Shown piece by piece: positions 7,551 through 14,889 of a DNA stretch of 18,607 nucleotides. Below the pieces are notes generated by a model. That model saw only the letters and a program-made list of their open reading frames with translations, was not told the origin of the DNA and did no database searches. Every line of letters starts with the position of its first letter. The first letter of the stretch is position 1. This stretch comes from an uncultured Fibrobacter sp. (GTDB lineage Bacteria > Fibrobacterota > Fibrobacteria > Fibrobacterales > Fibrobacteraceae): the NCBI RefSeq assembly GCF_937877005.1, contig NZ_CALEFV010000272.1:1-18607 (forward strand). The letters run 5' to 3'. The position numbers and the translations under genes were made by a program.

Positions 7551-8183
7551 ATGGCGAAGGTCAAGTTAACTAAAAACGCCCTCAAGGCGGAACGCGACGC
7601 ATTGAAGCGCTTCCAGCGCTATCTGCCCACGTTGCTGTTGAAAAAGCAGCAGCTGCAGATGGAAATGCGCACGCTCCAGGAGAGGGTGATGGCTAAGCGA
7701 GAAGAGGAGGACAAGCTCCGTAAGAGCATGGCTTCCTGGATTTCGCTGTTTGCCGAACCCATCGAATGGTCAAAGTACCTGTCGGTGAAGGAAGTGCGCC
7801 AGGGCGAAGGTAACATCGCCGGCGTGAAGATTCCGACATACGACGGGGTAGATTTTAATATTTCGATTCCGGATTTCTTCACCACGCCCGTGTGGCTGGA
7901 CGACGGTATCAGAAGCCTGCAGGGCCTGATTTCGCTGCGTCTGGAACGCCGCGTGCTCGAGCGTCAATACGAGCTCCTCTCCAAGGAACTGCGTACCACG
8001 AGCCAGCGCGTGAACCTGTTCGAAAAGGTGAAGATTCCCGAAGCGAAGGAAAATATCCGCGTCATCAACATCTTCCTGGGCGACCAGCAGACGTCCGGCG
8101 TTGCCCGCAGCAAGCTTGCGAAGGGTAAGGCCACCGCCCGTACCGCTGCCCAGGATGCACTCGCGAAGGAGGCCGCCGCATGA
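7551..8183 (+). CDS. atpD: V/A-type ATP synthase subunit D (central rotor shaft)
   Basis: 210-residue, almost wholly helical protein. N- and C-terminal helices (LTKNALKAERDALKRFQRYL at about 6-25; RRVLERQYELLSKELRTTSQ in the second half) form the antiparallel coiled coil that turns inside the A3B3 head. The motif VNLFEKVKIPEAKENIRVI followed by FLGDQQTSGVARSKLAK is the hallmark of subunit D. The tail is Ala/Lys-rich (residues 190-210). It starts one base after the atpB stop and ends in an ATGA overlap with atpI, which indicates coupled translation. In other V/A-ATPases D is capped by subunit F and joined to the ring by subunit C; neither gene is seen here. Confidence 0.93.
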   Translation: MAKVKLTKNALKAERDALKRFQRYLPTLLLKKQQLQMEMRTLQERVMAKREEEDKLRKSMASWISLFAEPIEWSKYLSVKEVRQGEGNIAGVKIPTYDGVDFNISIPDFFTTPVWLDDGIRSLQGLISLRLERRVLERQYELLSKELRTTSQRVNLFEKVKIPEAKENIRVINIFLGDQQTSGVARSKLAKGKATARTAAQDALAKEAAA

Positions 8184-10108
8184 TTACTCCTATGAAGAAA
8201 GTGACGGTGCTGACGGTTGCAGGTGCGGTTGAAGAGACGCTCCAGGCGCTCCGTACGCTTGAAATTTTGCACCTCACGCCCTTGCAGGCGGCAGCAGGCG
8301 CCAAGCTGAACCATGCCCGCGGCGAAGTAAACCGCGTGCAGAAGGCCTTGGAAGTGGTGCCCGAGAAGGCCCCGAAGGGTGTGACTCCCGTGAAGGATGC
8401 CGCTCCTGCCGCAAGCCTTATCGATGAAATCCAGCAACTGGTTGCCGAAAGCAAGCAGGCGGAAATCGACAAGGAACAGGCCGAAGAGGAACTCACCAAA
8501 CTTTCCATGTTCAAGAACCTGGACCCCGCAACGGCAGCAGCCCTGCAGGCGAAGGGTATCTATGTCAAACTGTACCAGCTCCATGACGGTAAAGTCCCGT
8601 TCGAACTCGATGGCGAAGGTTCTATCGAGGAATTCGGCCAGGATGAAAACGGCAAATATGTAGCTGTCGTGAGCAGGGGAGATGCCCCTGTCGCCGTGAA
8701 GGGTAACTTCACCGAACTCACGATGCCACAGAAGTCGCTTGCCGAGTACCGCGAAATGGAAGCGAAAGCCAAGGAAACCCTTGCCCGCGTCGAAAAACGC
8801 CTGGGTGAACTTTCGGGCGCCCGCGAATCTATCGAGGACAAGCTCCTCGAAGTGGGTGACGACTACCGCATGGTCGAAGCCGAGGCCTCGATGGTGGGCG
8901 ACAAGAACGTCGCCGCCGTGCAGGGCTTCTGCCCCGCACCGCGCGTGGGCGAACTCGAGAAGGCCGCCCGCGAGCACGGCTGGGGCCTCCTGGTGGACGA
9001 CCCAGCCGACGGCGACGATATCCCGACGCTGCTGACCTACAGCAAGCTCAGCCGTCCCATGCAGTTCCTGTACGATATCATCGGCATTTCGCCGGGGTAC
9101 AAGGAAGTGGACGTGTCGGCCGTGTTCCTTTGCTTCTTCAGTATCTTCTTTGCGATGATTGTGGGCGACTCGGCTTACGGCCTGTTGTTCCTCGGTCTGG
9201 CTCTCTTTGCACGCAAAAAGATGCCGAAGGCGAACCCTGCTGGTTTCCACTTTATCTACCTCATGAGCATCGCCACCATCGTGTGGGGTGTCATCAACGC
9301 AAGCTTCTTGGGACTTAGCCCAGCGCTTGCGGGGTGGACGTATTACCTGGACATCACCAACTACGGCTGGTTGCCTGAACCGCTGAAGAACGCGATGCTC
9401 TGGATCCGCACAAGCGCCCCGACTGACCCGGCGAAGTTCGAAGCCTACAAGGCCTTCGCCCAGTCGATCACGATCTTGCCCGAAAGCTTCGTGCCGAAGG
9501 CGGCGGGTGCCTCCCAGATGCAGCATATCCAGCTGTTCTGCTTCTGCATCGCCGTGGTCCACCTGAGTATCGCCCATATCTGGAACGTGTGCGTGCGCAT
9601 CAAGCGCAAGGACTCCACGTTCATGGCGCAGGTGGGCTGGCTCATCGGCTGCTGGGTGATGTTCTTCCTGGCCTGCCAGATGGTGCTCGGTATCGACATG
9701 CCGAAGTTCGTCATCCCGATGTTCATCGTGGAAGCGGTACTCCTGGTGCTCTTTACCGTGCCGCCCAAGAGGCTCAAGCAGGACTTCATCAGCATCCCGA
9801 TGCTCGTGCTCGACGTGGTGAACAGCTTTACCGACGTGATCAGCTATATCCGTCTGTTCGCTGTGGGCATGTCCGGTGCGGCCATCGCCGAGGCGTTCAA
9901 CGACATGCTCTCGCCGCTGTTCGGCTCTGCTGTCGGTATCGCCGGTGCAGCCTTCCTGCTGCTCTTTGTGCATGGCCTGAACATCGCGCTTGCGGTCATG
10001 GGCGTCGCGGTCCACGCCGTACGTCTGAATACACTCGAATTTTCAAATGGACTTGGCCAGGAATGGAGCGGATTCGCGTTCGCGCCCTTCGCCAAGCAGA
10101 AAAATTAA
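8180..10108 (+). CDS. atpI: V/A-type ATP synthase subunit I (membrane stator, a-type)
   Basis: 642-residue subunit that forms the ion half-channels against the K ring and anchors the peripheral stalk. Residues 1 to about 310 are soluble, with long charged helices (about 90-110 and 235-265). Residues about 310-625 carry around seven to eight hydrophobic segments, starting VSAVFLCFFSIFFAMIVGD. The essential channel arginine is in SYIRLFAVG (Arg558), and the second conserved arginine is in HAVRLNTLEF (Arg615). Both match the two functional arginines known in Enterococcus NtpI. The start overlaps atpD by ATGA and has AAGGAGG at 8166-8172. A 39-base gap separates it from atpK1, the longest gap in the operon. 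Confidence 0.95.
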   Translation: MITPMKKVTVLTVAGAVEETLQALRTLEILHLTPLQAAAGAKLNHARGEVNRVQKALEVVPEKAPKGVTPVKDAAPAASLIDEIQQLVAESKQAEIDKEQAEEELTKLSMFKNLDPATAAALQAKGIYVKLYQLHDGKVPFELDGEGSIEEFGQDENGKYVAVVSRGDAPVAVKGNFTELTMPQKSLAEYREMEAKAKETLARVEKRLGELSGARESIEDKLLEVGDDYRMVEAEASMVGDKNVAAVQGFCPAPRVGELEKAAREHGWGLLVDDPADGDDIPTLLTYSKLSRPMQFLYDIIGISPGYKEVDVSAVFLCFFSIFFAMIVGDSAYGLLFLGLALFARKKMPKANPAGFHFIYLMSIATIVWGVINASFLGLSPALAGWTYYLDITNYGWLPEPLKNAMLWIRTSAPTDPAKFEAYKAFAQSITILPESFVPKAAGASQMQHIQLFCFCIAVVHLSIAHIWNVCVRIKRKDSTFMAQVGWLIGCWVMFFLACQMVLGIDMPKFVIPMFIVEAVLLVLFTVPPKRLKQDFISIPMLVLDVVNSFTDVISYIRLFAVGMSGAAIAEAFNDMLSPLFGSAVGIAGAAFLLLFVHGLNIALAVMGVAVHAVRLNTLEFSNGLGQEWSGFAFAPFAKQKN

Positions 10109-10147
10109 ACCAAGGGATGATTCCCGCTACTTAATGAGGAAAAAACA

Positions 10148-10603
10148 ATGGAACCGAATACAATGGTTACTCTCGCTAAAATGGGTGCTGCAGCCGCTCT
10201 CGGCATTGCGGCAATGGGCTCCGCCCTTGGTTGCGGAACGGCTGGTATGTCCGCCATCACCATGTGGAAGAAGGCTTATGCCCAGGGCAAGTCGGCCCTC
10301 TTCACCTTGCTGGTGTTCGTGGGTGCCCCGATTTCCCAGACGATTTACGGCATGCTCCTGATGAACTTCATCCTGAGCAAGGCTGCTGAATCTGGCTTTA
10401 CCAACTGGGGTGGCTGCCTCGGCGCCGGTATCTTCGGCGGTCTCGGCATGATGGCTTCTGCCTGGTACCAGGGCAAGTCCGCGGCCGTGGCTTGCGACGC
10501 CCTCGGTGAAACCGGCAAGGGCATGGTGAACTACCTGATGGTGCTCGGTATCGTGGAAACCGTGGCCCTGTTCGTTCTCGTGTTCTCCATGATGGTGCTT
10601 TAA
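10148..10603 (+). CDS. atpK: V/A-type ATP synthase proteolipid subunit K, copy 1 (Na+-site-like residues)
   Basis: 151-residue c-type ring subunit with four membrane helices in two hairpins, the V-type duplicated form. The ion-carrying glutamate is Glu137 in GIVETVALF on helix 4; helix 2 has no acid but carries PISQTIYG. Aligned by eye to Enterococcus hirae NtpK, the Na+ ligands Thr64, Gln65, Gln110 and Glu139 correspond to Ser63, Gln64, Gln108 (in WYQGKSAA) and Glu137, so all polar ligands are kept and Na+ coupling is plausible. GAGGA lies 7 bases before the start with an A-rich spacer, suiting a subunit needed in many copies. It is followed after 18 bases by a second, different K gene. Confidence 0.95.
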   Translation: MEPNTMVTLAKMGAAAALGIAAMGSALGCGTAGMSAITMWKKAYAQGKSALFTLLVFVGAPISQTIYGMLLMNFILSKAAESGFTNWGGCLGAGIFGGLGMMASAWYQGKSAAVACDALGETGKGMVNYLMVLGIVETVALFVLVFSMMVL

Positions 10604-10621
10604 TCCAGCGAGGTAACACGT

Positions 10622-11077
10622 ATGGATCAAGCTCAACTTTTAACGCTCGCGAAACTCGGCGCGGTGGCGGCCCTGGGCCTTGCCGCGGTGGGTTCTGCGC
10701 TGGGCTGCGGGACTGCCGGCATGGCGGCCATCGGGGCCTGGAAGAAGGCGTATCTCAAGGGTAAGAACGCGCTGTTTACGCTGCTCATCTTCGTGGGCGC
10801 GCCGATTGCGCAGACAATCTACGGAATGCTCCTGATGATGTACATCCTGAACAAGTCCCAGGCTGCTCCGGGCAACTGGGCTGCATACCTGGGGGTCGGC
10901 ATCTTCGGTGGCATCGGCATGATGGCCTCTGCCTGGTACGTGGGCAAGTCCGCTGCGGACGCCTGCAACGCCCTCGGCGAAACCGGCAAGGGCCTGGTGA
11001 ACTACCTGATGGTGCTTGGCGTCGGCGAAACCGTCGCGCTGTTCGTCATGGTGTTCTCCATGATGCTGGTGTCGTAG
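10622..11077 (+). CDS. atpK: V/A-type ATP synthase proteolipid subunit K, copy 2 (altered ion site)
   Basis: 151-residue paralogue of the preceding gene with the same four-helix plan and the helix-4 glutamate (Glu136 in GVGETVALF). Two positions that match Na+ ligands in NtpK differ from copy 1: Ser becomes Ala63 (PIAQTIYG) and Gln becomes Val107 (WYVGKSAA). Gln64 is kept. Conserved blocks (GSALGCGTAGM, LGETGKG, VNYLMVLG) show a tandem duplication, while many substitutions in loops and helices show that it is old and the copies have diverged. GAGG lies 8 bases before the start. It is the last gene of the operon, with a strong terminator 28 bases after its stop. It could enter a mixed ring or be used alone under other conditions. 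Confidence 0.94.
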   Translation: MDQAQLLTLAKLGAVAALGLAAVGSALGCGTAGMAAIGAWKKAYLKGKNALFTLLIFVGAPIAQTIYGMLLMMYILNKSQAAPGNWAAYLGVGIFGGIGMMASAWYVGKSAADACNALGETGKGLVNYLMVLGVGETVALFVMVFSMMLVS

Positions 11078-11104
11078 AGATACGCAGAGAACAATTATGA
11101 AAAA

Positions 11105-11135
11105 GTACCCTGTCAACGACAGGGTGCTTTTTTTT
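11105..11135 (+). terminator. Strong rho-independent terminator of the ATPase operon
   Basis: ACCCTGTC (11107-11114) pairs with GACAGGGT (11118-11125) around the loop AAC, and can extend by a G-U and a G-C pair. It is followed directly by eight T (11128-11135). It lies 28 bases after atpK2 and only 14 bases before the next start codon. Confidence 0.93.
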
Positions 11136-11149
11136 GTAGATTTTCTTTG

Positions 11150-12148
11150 ATGAAATTCAGATTGCCGAAACTTTTTGACAGATCTACCGTGACAATTGCG
11201 GTAGCAGATTCGGGCTATACCGGCAGTGACGCAAGCTTCGCGAACATTTTTCTGCTGCGCAAAAAGTACGGCACGCAGATTGCGTTGCAAGACGGGTTCC
11301 TATTCCGCTACTATAACGGAGTTGGGAGCCGTCGCGGGTACGCATTCCCGCTAGGGGAGGGCGATGTGTCGGCGGCGCTCGCACGTATTGTCGATGATGC
11401 CCGCGAATCGGGCCGCCCGCTGGAATTCTGCCTTGTAGATGAACCGCGTGCGCAGATTTTGAGGGAATATTTTAAAGCGAAAGCAGGATCGAATAGCGCA
11501 GAACCGCCCCTGCTTTTTGCTGAAAACCGCGGCGACAGCGACTACATCTATTCTGCCGAAAGTCTTGCCACTTTGGCCGGAAACCAGTACCGCAAAAAGC
11601 GCAACCATATCTCGCGATTCAACAGGACTTACTCGGACTACGAAATTCGCCCGCTTACGCCTTCGAACTTTGCGGATGCGCTTGCGGTCGAAAAGAGCTG
11701 GCTCAACATCGAAACCTTGGGCGAATCCAGCGATACCGACTGCGAATGCACCTGCGAATGCCGCGAAGCCGCTTGGGCAGAACGCTCCGAAGATGAAAAA
11801 TCTAGGCTCTCGGAATACTGCGCTATCCGCGAGGCACTCGAAAACTTTGATGCTCTCGGCATGAAAGGGGCGGTGCTCTATGTTGGTGGAGTTCCCGCCG
11901 GTATGACAATGGCTTCAGAAATTTTGCCCGGCGTCTGGGACACGCATTTTGAAAAAGTCATCGACGAATATGCGGTGAATGGCGGATATGCGATTATAAA
12001 CAAATTGTTCGCCGAAAAGCTCTGGGCTACGGGAGCTCATTTAATCAACCGCGAAGAAGATATCGGCATCGAAGGCCTCCGCAAGGCGAAACTTTCATAT
12101 TACCCGCAAACGATTCTCGATAAAATGCACGTTCGAGTGGGGGAGTGA
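11150..12148 (+). CDS. DUF2156 domain protein (GNAT-like, related to the phosphatidylglycerol lysyltransferase C-terminal domain)
   Basis: 332 residues. The segment SDASFANIFLLRKKYG (about 26-41) followed by QIALQDGFLFRYY matches the start of soluble DUF2156 proteins, which share the double GNAT fold of aminoacyl-phosphatidylglycerol synthases but lack their membrane part. A later segment, GAVLYVGGVPAGMTMASEI, and the end VNGGYAIINKLFAEKLW with EDIGIEGLRKAKLSYYP fit the second GNAT-like half. Donor and acceptor are unknown. Odd points: Cys198, Cys200, Cys202 and Cys204 form CxCxCxC; and the ATG, 14 bases after the T-run of the ATPase terminator, has no visible ribosome site (a TTG at 11147 precedes it). 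Its stop overlaps the next start in TGATG, so it is probably co-transcribed with the cysteine-cluster gene. Confidence 0.8.
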   Translation: MKFRLPKLFDRSTVTIAVADSGYTGSDASFANIFLLRKKYGTQIALQDGFLFRYYNGVGSRRGYAFPLGEGDVSAALARIVDDARESGRPLEFCLVDEPRAQILREYFKAKAGSNSAEPPLLFAENRGDSDYIYSAESLATLAGNQYRKKRNHISRFNRTYSDYEIRPLTPSNFADALAVEKSWLNIETLGESSDTDCECTCECREAAWAERSEDEKSRLSEYCAIREALENFDALGMKGAVLYVGGVPAGMTMASEILPGVWDTHFEKVIDEYAVNGGYAIINKLFAEKLWATGAHLINREEDIGIEGLRKAKLSYYPQTILDKMHVRVGE

Positions 12149-12624
12149 TGCTTTCTCGCGTCCTTTCAAGATCATCCTGTGCCGCCTGCAAGTTCTGCTG
12201 CTCCTTCCGCAGGCAGAGTCTCTGGGAAACGCCGCTGTTCCCGCCCGAAGTCGTTGAAAAACTCAGCAAGCTTAACGAATACGGCGTGGTGGGGGAGTTC
12301 CGCGACGGTCAAGTTATTCTTGGTGGATACAAAACCGCCGATCCCGAAGAAGAAGTGCCCTGCACCTTCCTCGACCCGCACAAAGGCTGCATTTTAAAGC
12401 CCGAAGATAAACCCTTTGACTGTTCCATCTGGCCGCTCCGCATCATGAATAAAGAGGGTGAACTCGTCATCGCCCTCACGCCCACCTGCCCGAGCATCGG
12501 CGCGGTTCCGAGCAAGGCCCTCGTGGATCTCGTGCAGGACGGCCTTGGTGATAAGATTTTCGAATACGCCAAGACGCACCCGGAAATCATCAAGGAATAC
12601 CGGGTCGGCTTCCCGATAATTTAA
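12148..12624 (+). CDS. YkgJ family cysteine-cluster (zinc/iron-chelating domain) protein
   Basis: 158 residues with the family signature CxxCxxCC near the N terminus (Cys11, 14, 17, 18), followed by WETPLFPPEV. The further cysteines Cys72 (PCTFLD), Cys81 (KGC), Cys92 (FDCSIWPLRI) and Cys114 (TPTCPS) are placed as expected for the metal-binding fold of this family. The name zinc/iron-chelating domain reflects family annotation; the biochemical role is not known. The ATG at 12148 shares its A with the upstream stop; a GTG at 12145 is an alternative start. GGGGGAG lies just upstream, very close to the ATG, so translation is likely coupled to the DUF2156 gene. It faces the flavoprotein gene with only 21 bases between the stops. 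In that gap and just beyond is a small GCGT-TTTC-ACGC hairpin (12632-12643), too weak to call a terminator. Confidence 0.82.
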   Translation: MLSRVLSRSSCAACKFCCSFRRQSLWETPLFPPEVVEKLSKLNEYGVVGEFRDGQVILGGYKTADPEEEVPCTFLDPHKGCILKPEDKPFDCSIWPLRIMNKEGELVIALTPTCPSIGAVPSKALVDLVQDGLGDKIFEYAKTHPEIIKEYRVGFPII

Positions 12625-12645
12625 TCCGATTGCGTTTTCACGCCT

Positions 12646-13230
12646 TTAATGCGAATCAAGTGACAAGGCGATTTTCTTGCACTTGGCGATTTCCTTGGGC
12701 GTAAGGCCATTTTGCTTATGGGTTCCGCCTTTTTGAATCACGCCTGCAATCTTGAATCCGCTCCAGCAGAGGATTTCCTTGAGGGCGCGAACGGTACCCG
12801 CCGACTGCTTGAAAATGAGGTTGAATGGCCATTGGGTAGTGCATGTCGTGACAATGACAGCCTTCTTTCCTTTTAACAGTGGAATCGGGTAATCGCGTTC
12901 GCTATGGTCCATCATGCCGTAAACCCAGCGGTCGAAAAGCATTTTGAGTTGCCCCGTCATGTTGCCCCAGTAGCATGGTGAACCGACCACAAGACCGTCG
13001 CATTCTTGCACCATGCGCAGAATCCGTTTCGCATCGTCTTCCGGCATCACGCAATCGTGGGCGCTACGGCATTTCATGCAACCGATACACGGGCGAAATT
13101 CCAACTTGCAGACATCAATGATTGTTACCTCGGTGCCTTTTTTGAACAAGGTATCACCTATGACATTTAACATCTGGCTTATGTTTCCGTCTTTGCGCGG
13201 GCTTGCATTCAAAATGACCACTTTTCTCAT
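12646..13230 (-). CDS. Flavodoxin-fold NAD(P)H-dependent FMN reductase, iron-sulfur-flavoprotein-like
   Basis: 194 residues. The FMN-phosphate loop is NASPRKDGNIS (8-18), and GSPCYWGNMTGQLKMLFDR (about 83-101) is the typical second flavin-contacting stretch. Cys48, 51, 54 and 60 form C-x2-C-x2-C-x5-C, the compact spacing that binds a 4Fe-4S cluster in methanogen-type iron-sulfur flavoproteins. Some related flavodoxin-fold proteins have similar cysteines without a proven cluster. It probably moves electrons from NAD(P)H or ferredoxin to an unknown acceptor in the cytoplasm. The frame extends 18 codons upstream to 13284, but the ATG at 13228-13230 is chosen because it has GGAG 5 bases upstream and the protein then starts MRKVVILNASPR, as family members do. 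It lies 108 bases downstream of the toxin gene on the same strand. Confidence 0.85.
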   Translation of the reverse strand: MRKVVILNASPRKDGNISQMLNVIGDTLFKKGTEVTIIDVCKLEFRPCIGCMKCRSAHDCVMPEDDAKRILRMVQECDGLVVGSPCYWGNMTGQLKMLFDRWVYGMMDHSERDYPIPLLKGKKAVIVTTCTTQWPFNLIFKQSAGTVRALKEILCWSGFKIAGVIQKGGTHKQNGLTPKEIAKCKKIALSLDSH

Positions 13231-13235
13231 TGTGT

Positions 13236-13240
13236 CTCCA
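13236..13240 (-). promoter_or_regulatory. Ribosome binding site fixing the flavoprotein start
   Basis: TGGAG on the minus strand, with its GGAG 5 bases before the ATG at 13228-13230. It rules out the longer frame from 13284. Confidence 0.6.
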
Positions 13241-13338
13241 TCCAAAAGAAACGTTCTTCTATAAAACTTTCCCCTGTTAAACACCCCAGAATCTAGAAAA
13301 TGTCACTTTTAAAAGAATTCTCGGACGAAATCCGATTC

Positions 13339-14235
13339 TTACGCAAAAACACCCATGTCGATGATTTTCTGCAAGGAGGCTATTGTGTCCTTGTATTTAG
13401 TGTTGTCGAAAATAAAGAACCGCGTCACACCTTCGTAGTCCTGCTTGAAAAAGTTTTTTTCGCAGATTTCCTTCAAAAGCTGATTGATGTTTATCCCTGG
13501 TTTTGCCGAAGGGCAGATGTCTAATGAACGGCGAATTTCACGAACTTTCTCCAGAAGTTCTTTGAAATGCTCGTCGAATTTAACTAGCGGAAGTATTTTA
13601 TGGATATCGTAGATATGTCGCGATAGACGGCGGGACTTTTGGGTAAGAAAGTAGTCGCAGATGGCGAACACCTTGTCGATTAAAGTTCGTTCCAAGGCTT
13701 GAACATTCATCATGAACGGCACCAGTCCGTAATCGCTCAAAGATATATCTTTTGCATAGTCGGCGATGTAATTTCCGATAGGCTTCGCCATGAACGGAAA
13801 CACTGCCGTGACAAGGCTTGTTTCTACCTTGACTGCGGGGACGATATGTGCGTTGGATTTGCAGAGCGGCTTATATTCAAATATGTAGTTGTTTATGTCG
13901 CGGTCGCTTTGCGTTTTGTCAAAATTAGTAATGACAAGGCCCAATTTGTCGGCGATGGGGGCGATTATGTTGTATTTAAGTTTCTTTCGCCGCGCCGCCC
14001 CGATATGCTCCGAAAAGGAAATGTCGATATCTTCCGAGAAACGGTTAATGACCTTCAATGCCTTGGAAAGCGAAGTGCCGCCCTTGAAAACGGCCTTGTC
14101 CGACGAAGCCGCAATCTCTTTAAGAATAAGGGAAACGTAGTAGTCCTTTTCGACAACTGCATCCAAGATATTTAAGGAATCACTAACATCTTGAATTATT
14201 TTTTTGAAAAGAGGTTTGTCTTCATGCAAATACAT
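13339..14235 (-). CDS. AbiEii/AbiGii-type nucleotidyltransferase toxin
   Basis: 298 residues with the polymerase-beta-like nucleotidyltransferase signature: Gly52-Gly53-Thr54-Ser55 in FKGGTSLSKAL, then Asp69-Ile-Asp71 in FSEDIDISF. A later segment, QALERTLIDKVFAICDYF, followed by SRRLSRHIYDIHKIL, matches the helical region of AbiEii toxins. Members of this family block growth by adding nucleotides, in studied cases to tRNA, and protect against phage or stabilise DNA; the target here is unknown. All expected catalytic residues are present, so the toxin looks functional. Its ATG lies 14 bases inside the antitoxin gene, with GAGG 7 bases upstream, so translation is coupled. The sequence looks more A+T-rich than the flanking chaperone and ATPase genes. 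Confidence 0.88.
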   Translation of the reverse strand: MYLHEDKPLFKKIIQDVSDSLNILDAVVEKDYYVSLILKEIAASSDKAVFKGGTSLSKALKVINRFSEDIDISFSEHIGAARRKKLKYNIIAPIADKLGLVITNFDKTQSDRDINNYIFEYKPLCKSNAHIVPAVKVETSLVTAVFPFMAKPIGNYIADYAKDISLSDYGLVPFMMNVQALERTLIDKVFAICDYFLTQKSRRLSRHIYDIHKILPLVKFDEHFKELLEKVREIRRSLDICPSAKPGININQLLKEICEKNFFKQDYEGVTRFFIFDNTKYKDTIASLQKIIDMGVFA

Positions 14236-14842
14236 CGTAAAGCCTCAGGTCGTAGATATACTTGTATGTTTTTAGTGGGAAGTTTTCGATGTATTTATCT
14301 ACGTCGGCGCGGAGAATCTTGTTGCGCAAGATATGCCTGCGGATAATGTCGGGCGCTTCTTCCTCGCAGCAGTAGTCCGTATATTCTTCAACATCTTTAA
14401 GCAAGTCTAAAAGTTGAAGGACGTTGCGGTTTTCCTTGGTGACGGCAATCTTGGCGCGACGAATGTAGTATGGAGTGTGTCCAACTTTAACCTCACGGGC
14501 GATAGCTGTTGAATTATTAGTTACGATTTCTGCCTTATACGGCACCTGCAGACAAAGCCCAAGCTGATTTGCGAAGGTGTAACCCGAATAATAGCCGTAA
14601 ATTTCATCACCATTAGTGATATACTTGTACTCGGCGACCATGTTCGAGGATAAGGGGTAGTATTCGTGGTTGGGGTCCGGCAAAAAATAGACCCCCGGTT
14701 CAAATCGCGAAAGTTCGCCCGCATCGACCAGTTTCTTGAATTGCTGTCGCAGATTTCCAGCTGAAAGCCCGAGCGGTTCGGCATCTTCGGTGAAAATCGG
14801 TTTTCCCGGCCCGAATTTTGATTTCAAGAATTCCAAAAGCAT
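14222..14842 (-). CDS. AbiEi-type antitoxin / DUF6088-like transcriptional regulator
   Basis: 206 residues, encoded directly upstream of and overlapping the AbiEii-like toxin by 14 bases, the standard AbiE order. The N-terminal about 55 residues look like a winged helix-turn-helix (LSAGNLRQQFKKLVDAGELS, then FEPGVYFLP, the wing). The rest contains GYYSGYTFANQLGLCLQVP and YYIRRAKI, typical of AbiEi/DUF6088 proteins. By analogy with AbiEi it should counter the toxin without direct binding (type IV) and repress its own promoter. GAGG lies 7 bases before the ATG. Upstream is a consensus promoter overlapped by an inverted repeat (14857-14889), which fits autoregulation. Family assignment rests on motif resemblance plus gene order. 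Confidence 0.82.
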   Translation of the reverse strand: MLLEFLKSKFGPGKPIFTEDAEPLGLSAGNLRQQFKKLVDAGELSRFEPGVYFLPDPNHEYYPLSSNMVAEYKYITNGDEIYGYYSGYTFANQLGLCLQVPYKAEIVTNNSTAIAREVKVGHTPYYIRRAKIAVTKENRNVLQLLDLLKDVEEYTDYCCEEEAPDIIRRHILRNKILRADVDKYIENFPLKTYKYIYDLRLYDVFA

Positions 14843-14856
14843 TTTGCACCCTCATT

Positions 14857-14889
14857 AACACTTTTTAATATAAATAATAAAAAAGCGTT
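14857..14889 (-). promoter_or_regulatory. Inverted-repeat operator candidate over the AbiE promoter
   Basis: AACACTTTTT (14857-14866) and AAAAAGCGTT (14880-14889) are inverted copies with one mismatch, separated by 13 bases. The right arm lies within the -35/-10 spacer, and the left arm directly abuts the -10 box on its downstream side. A protein bound here would block RNA polymerase. This matches the known AbiEi habit of binding inverted repeats in its own promoter. Confidence 0.55.

Noticed and set aside
6245..7585. Minus-strand open frame covering atpB
   Set aside because: It is antisense to a complete atpB and its composition is typical of reverse-frame artefacts.
7964..10015. Long minus-strand open frame opposite atpI
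   Set aside because: It is antisense to a complete subunit I gene, has a His/Asp/Arg-rich translation without domains, and no ribosome site.
10148..11077. Assembly or recent-copy artefact explaining the two atpK genes
   Set aside because: The copies differ at many positions across helices and loops and have different leaders, so they are diverged paralogues, not a duplicated read or a recent copy.
13300..13524. Small plus-strand gene between the flavoprotein and toxin genes
   Set aside because: It overlaps the 3' end of the toxin in antisense, has no ribosome site, and its sequence is the reverse frame of conserved toxin residues.
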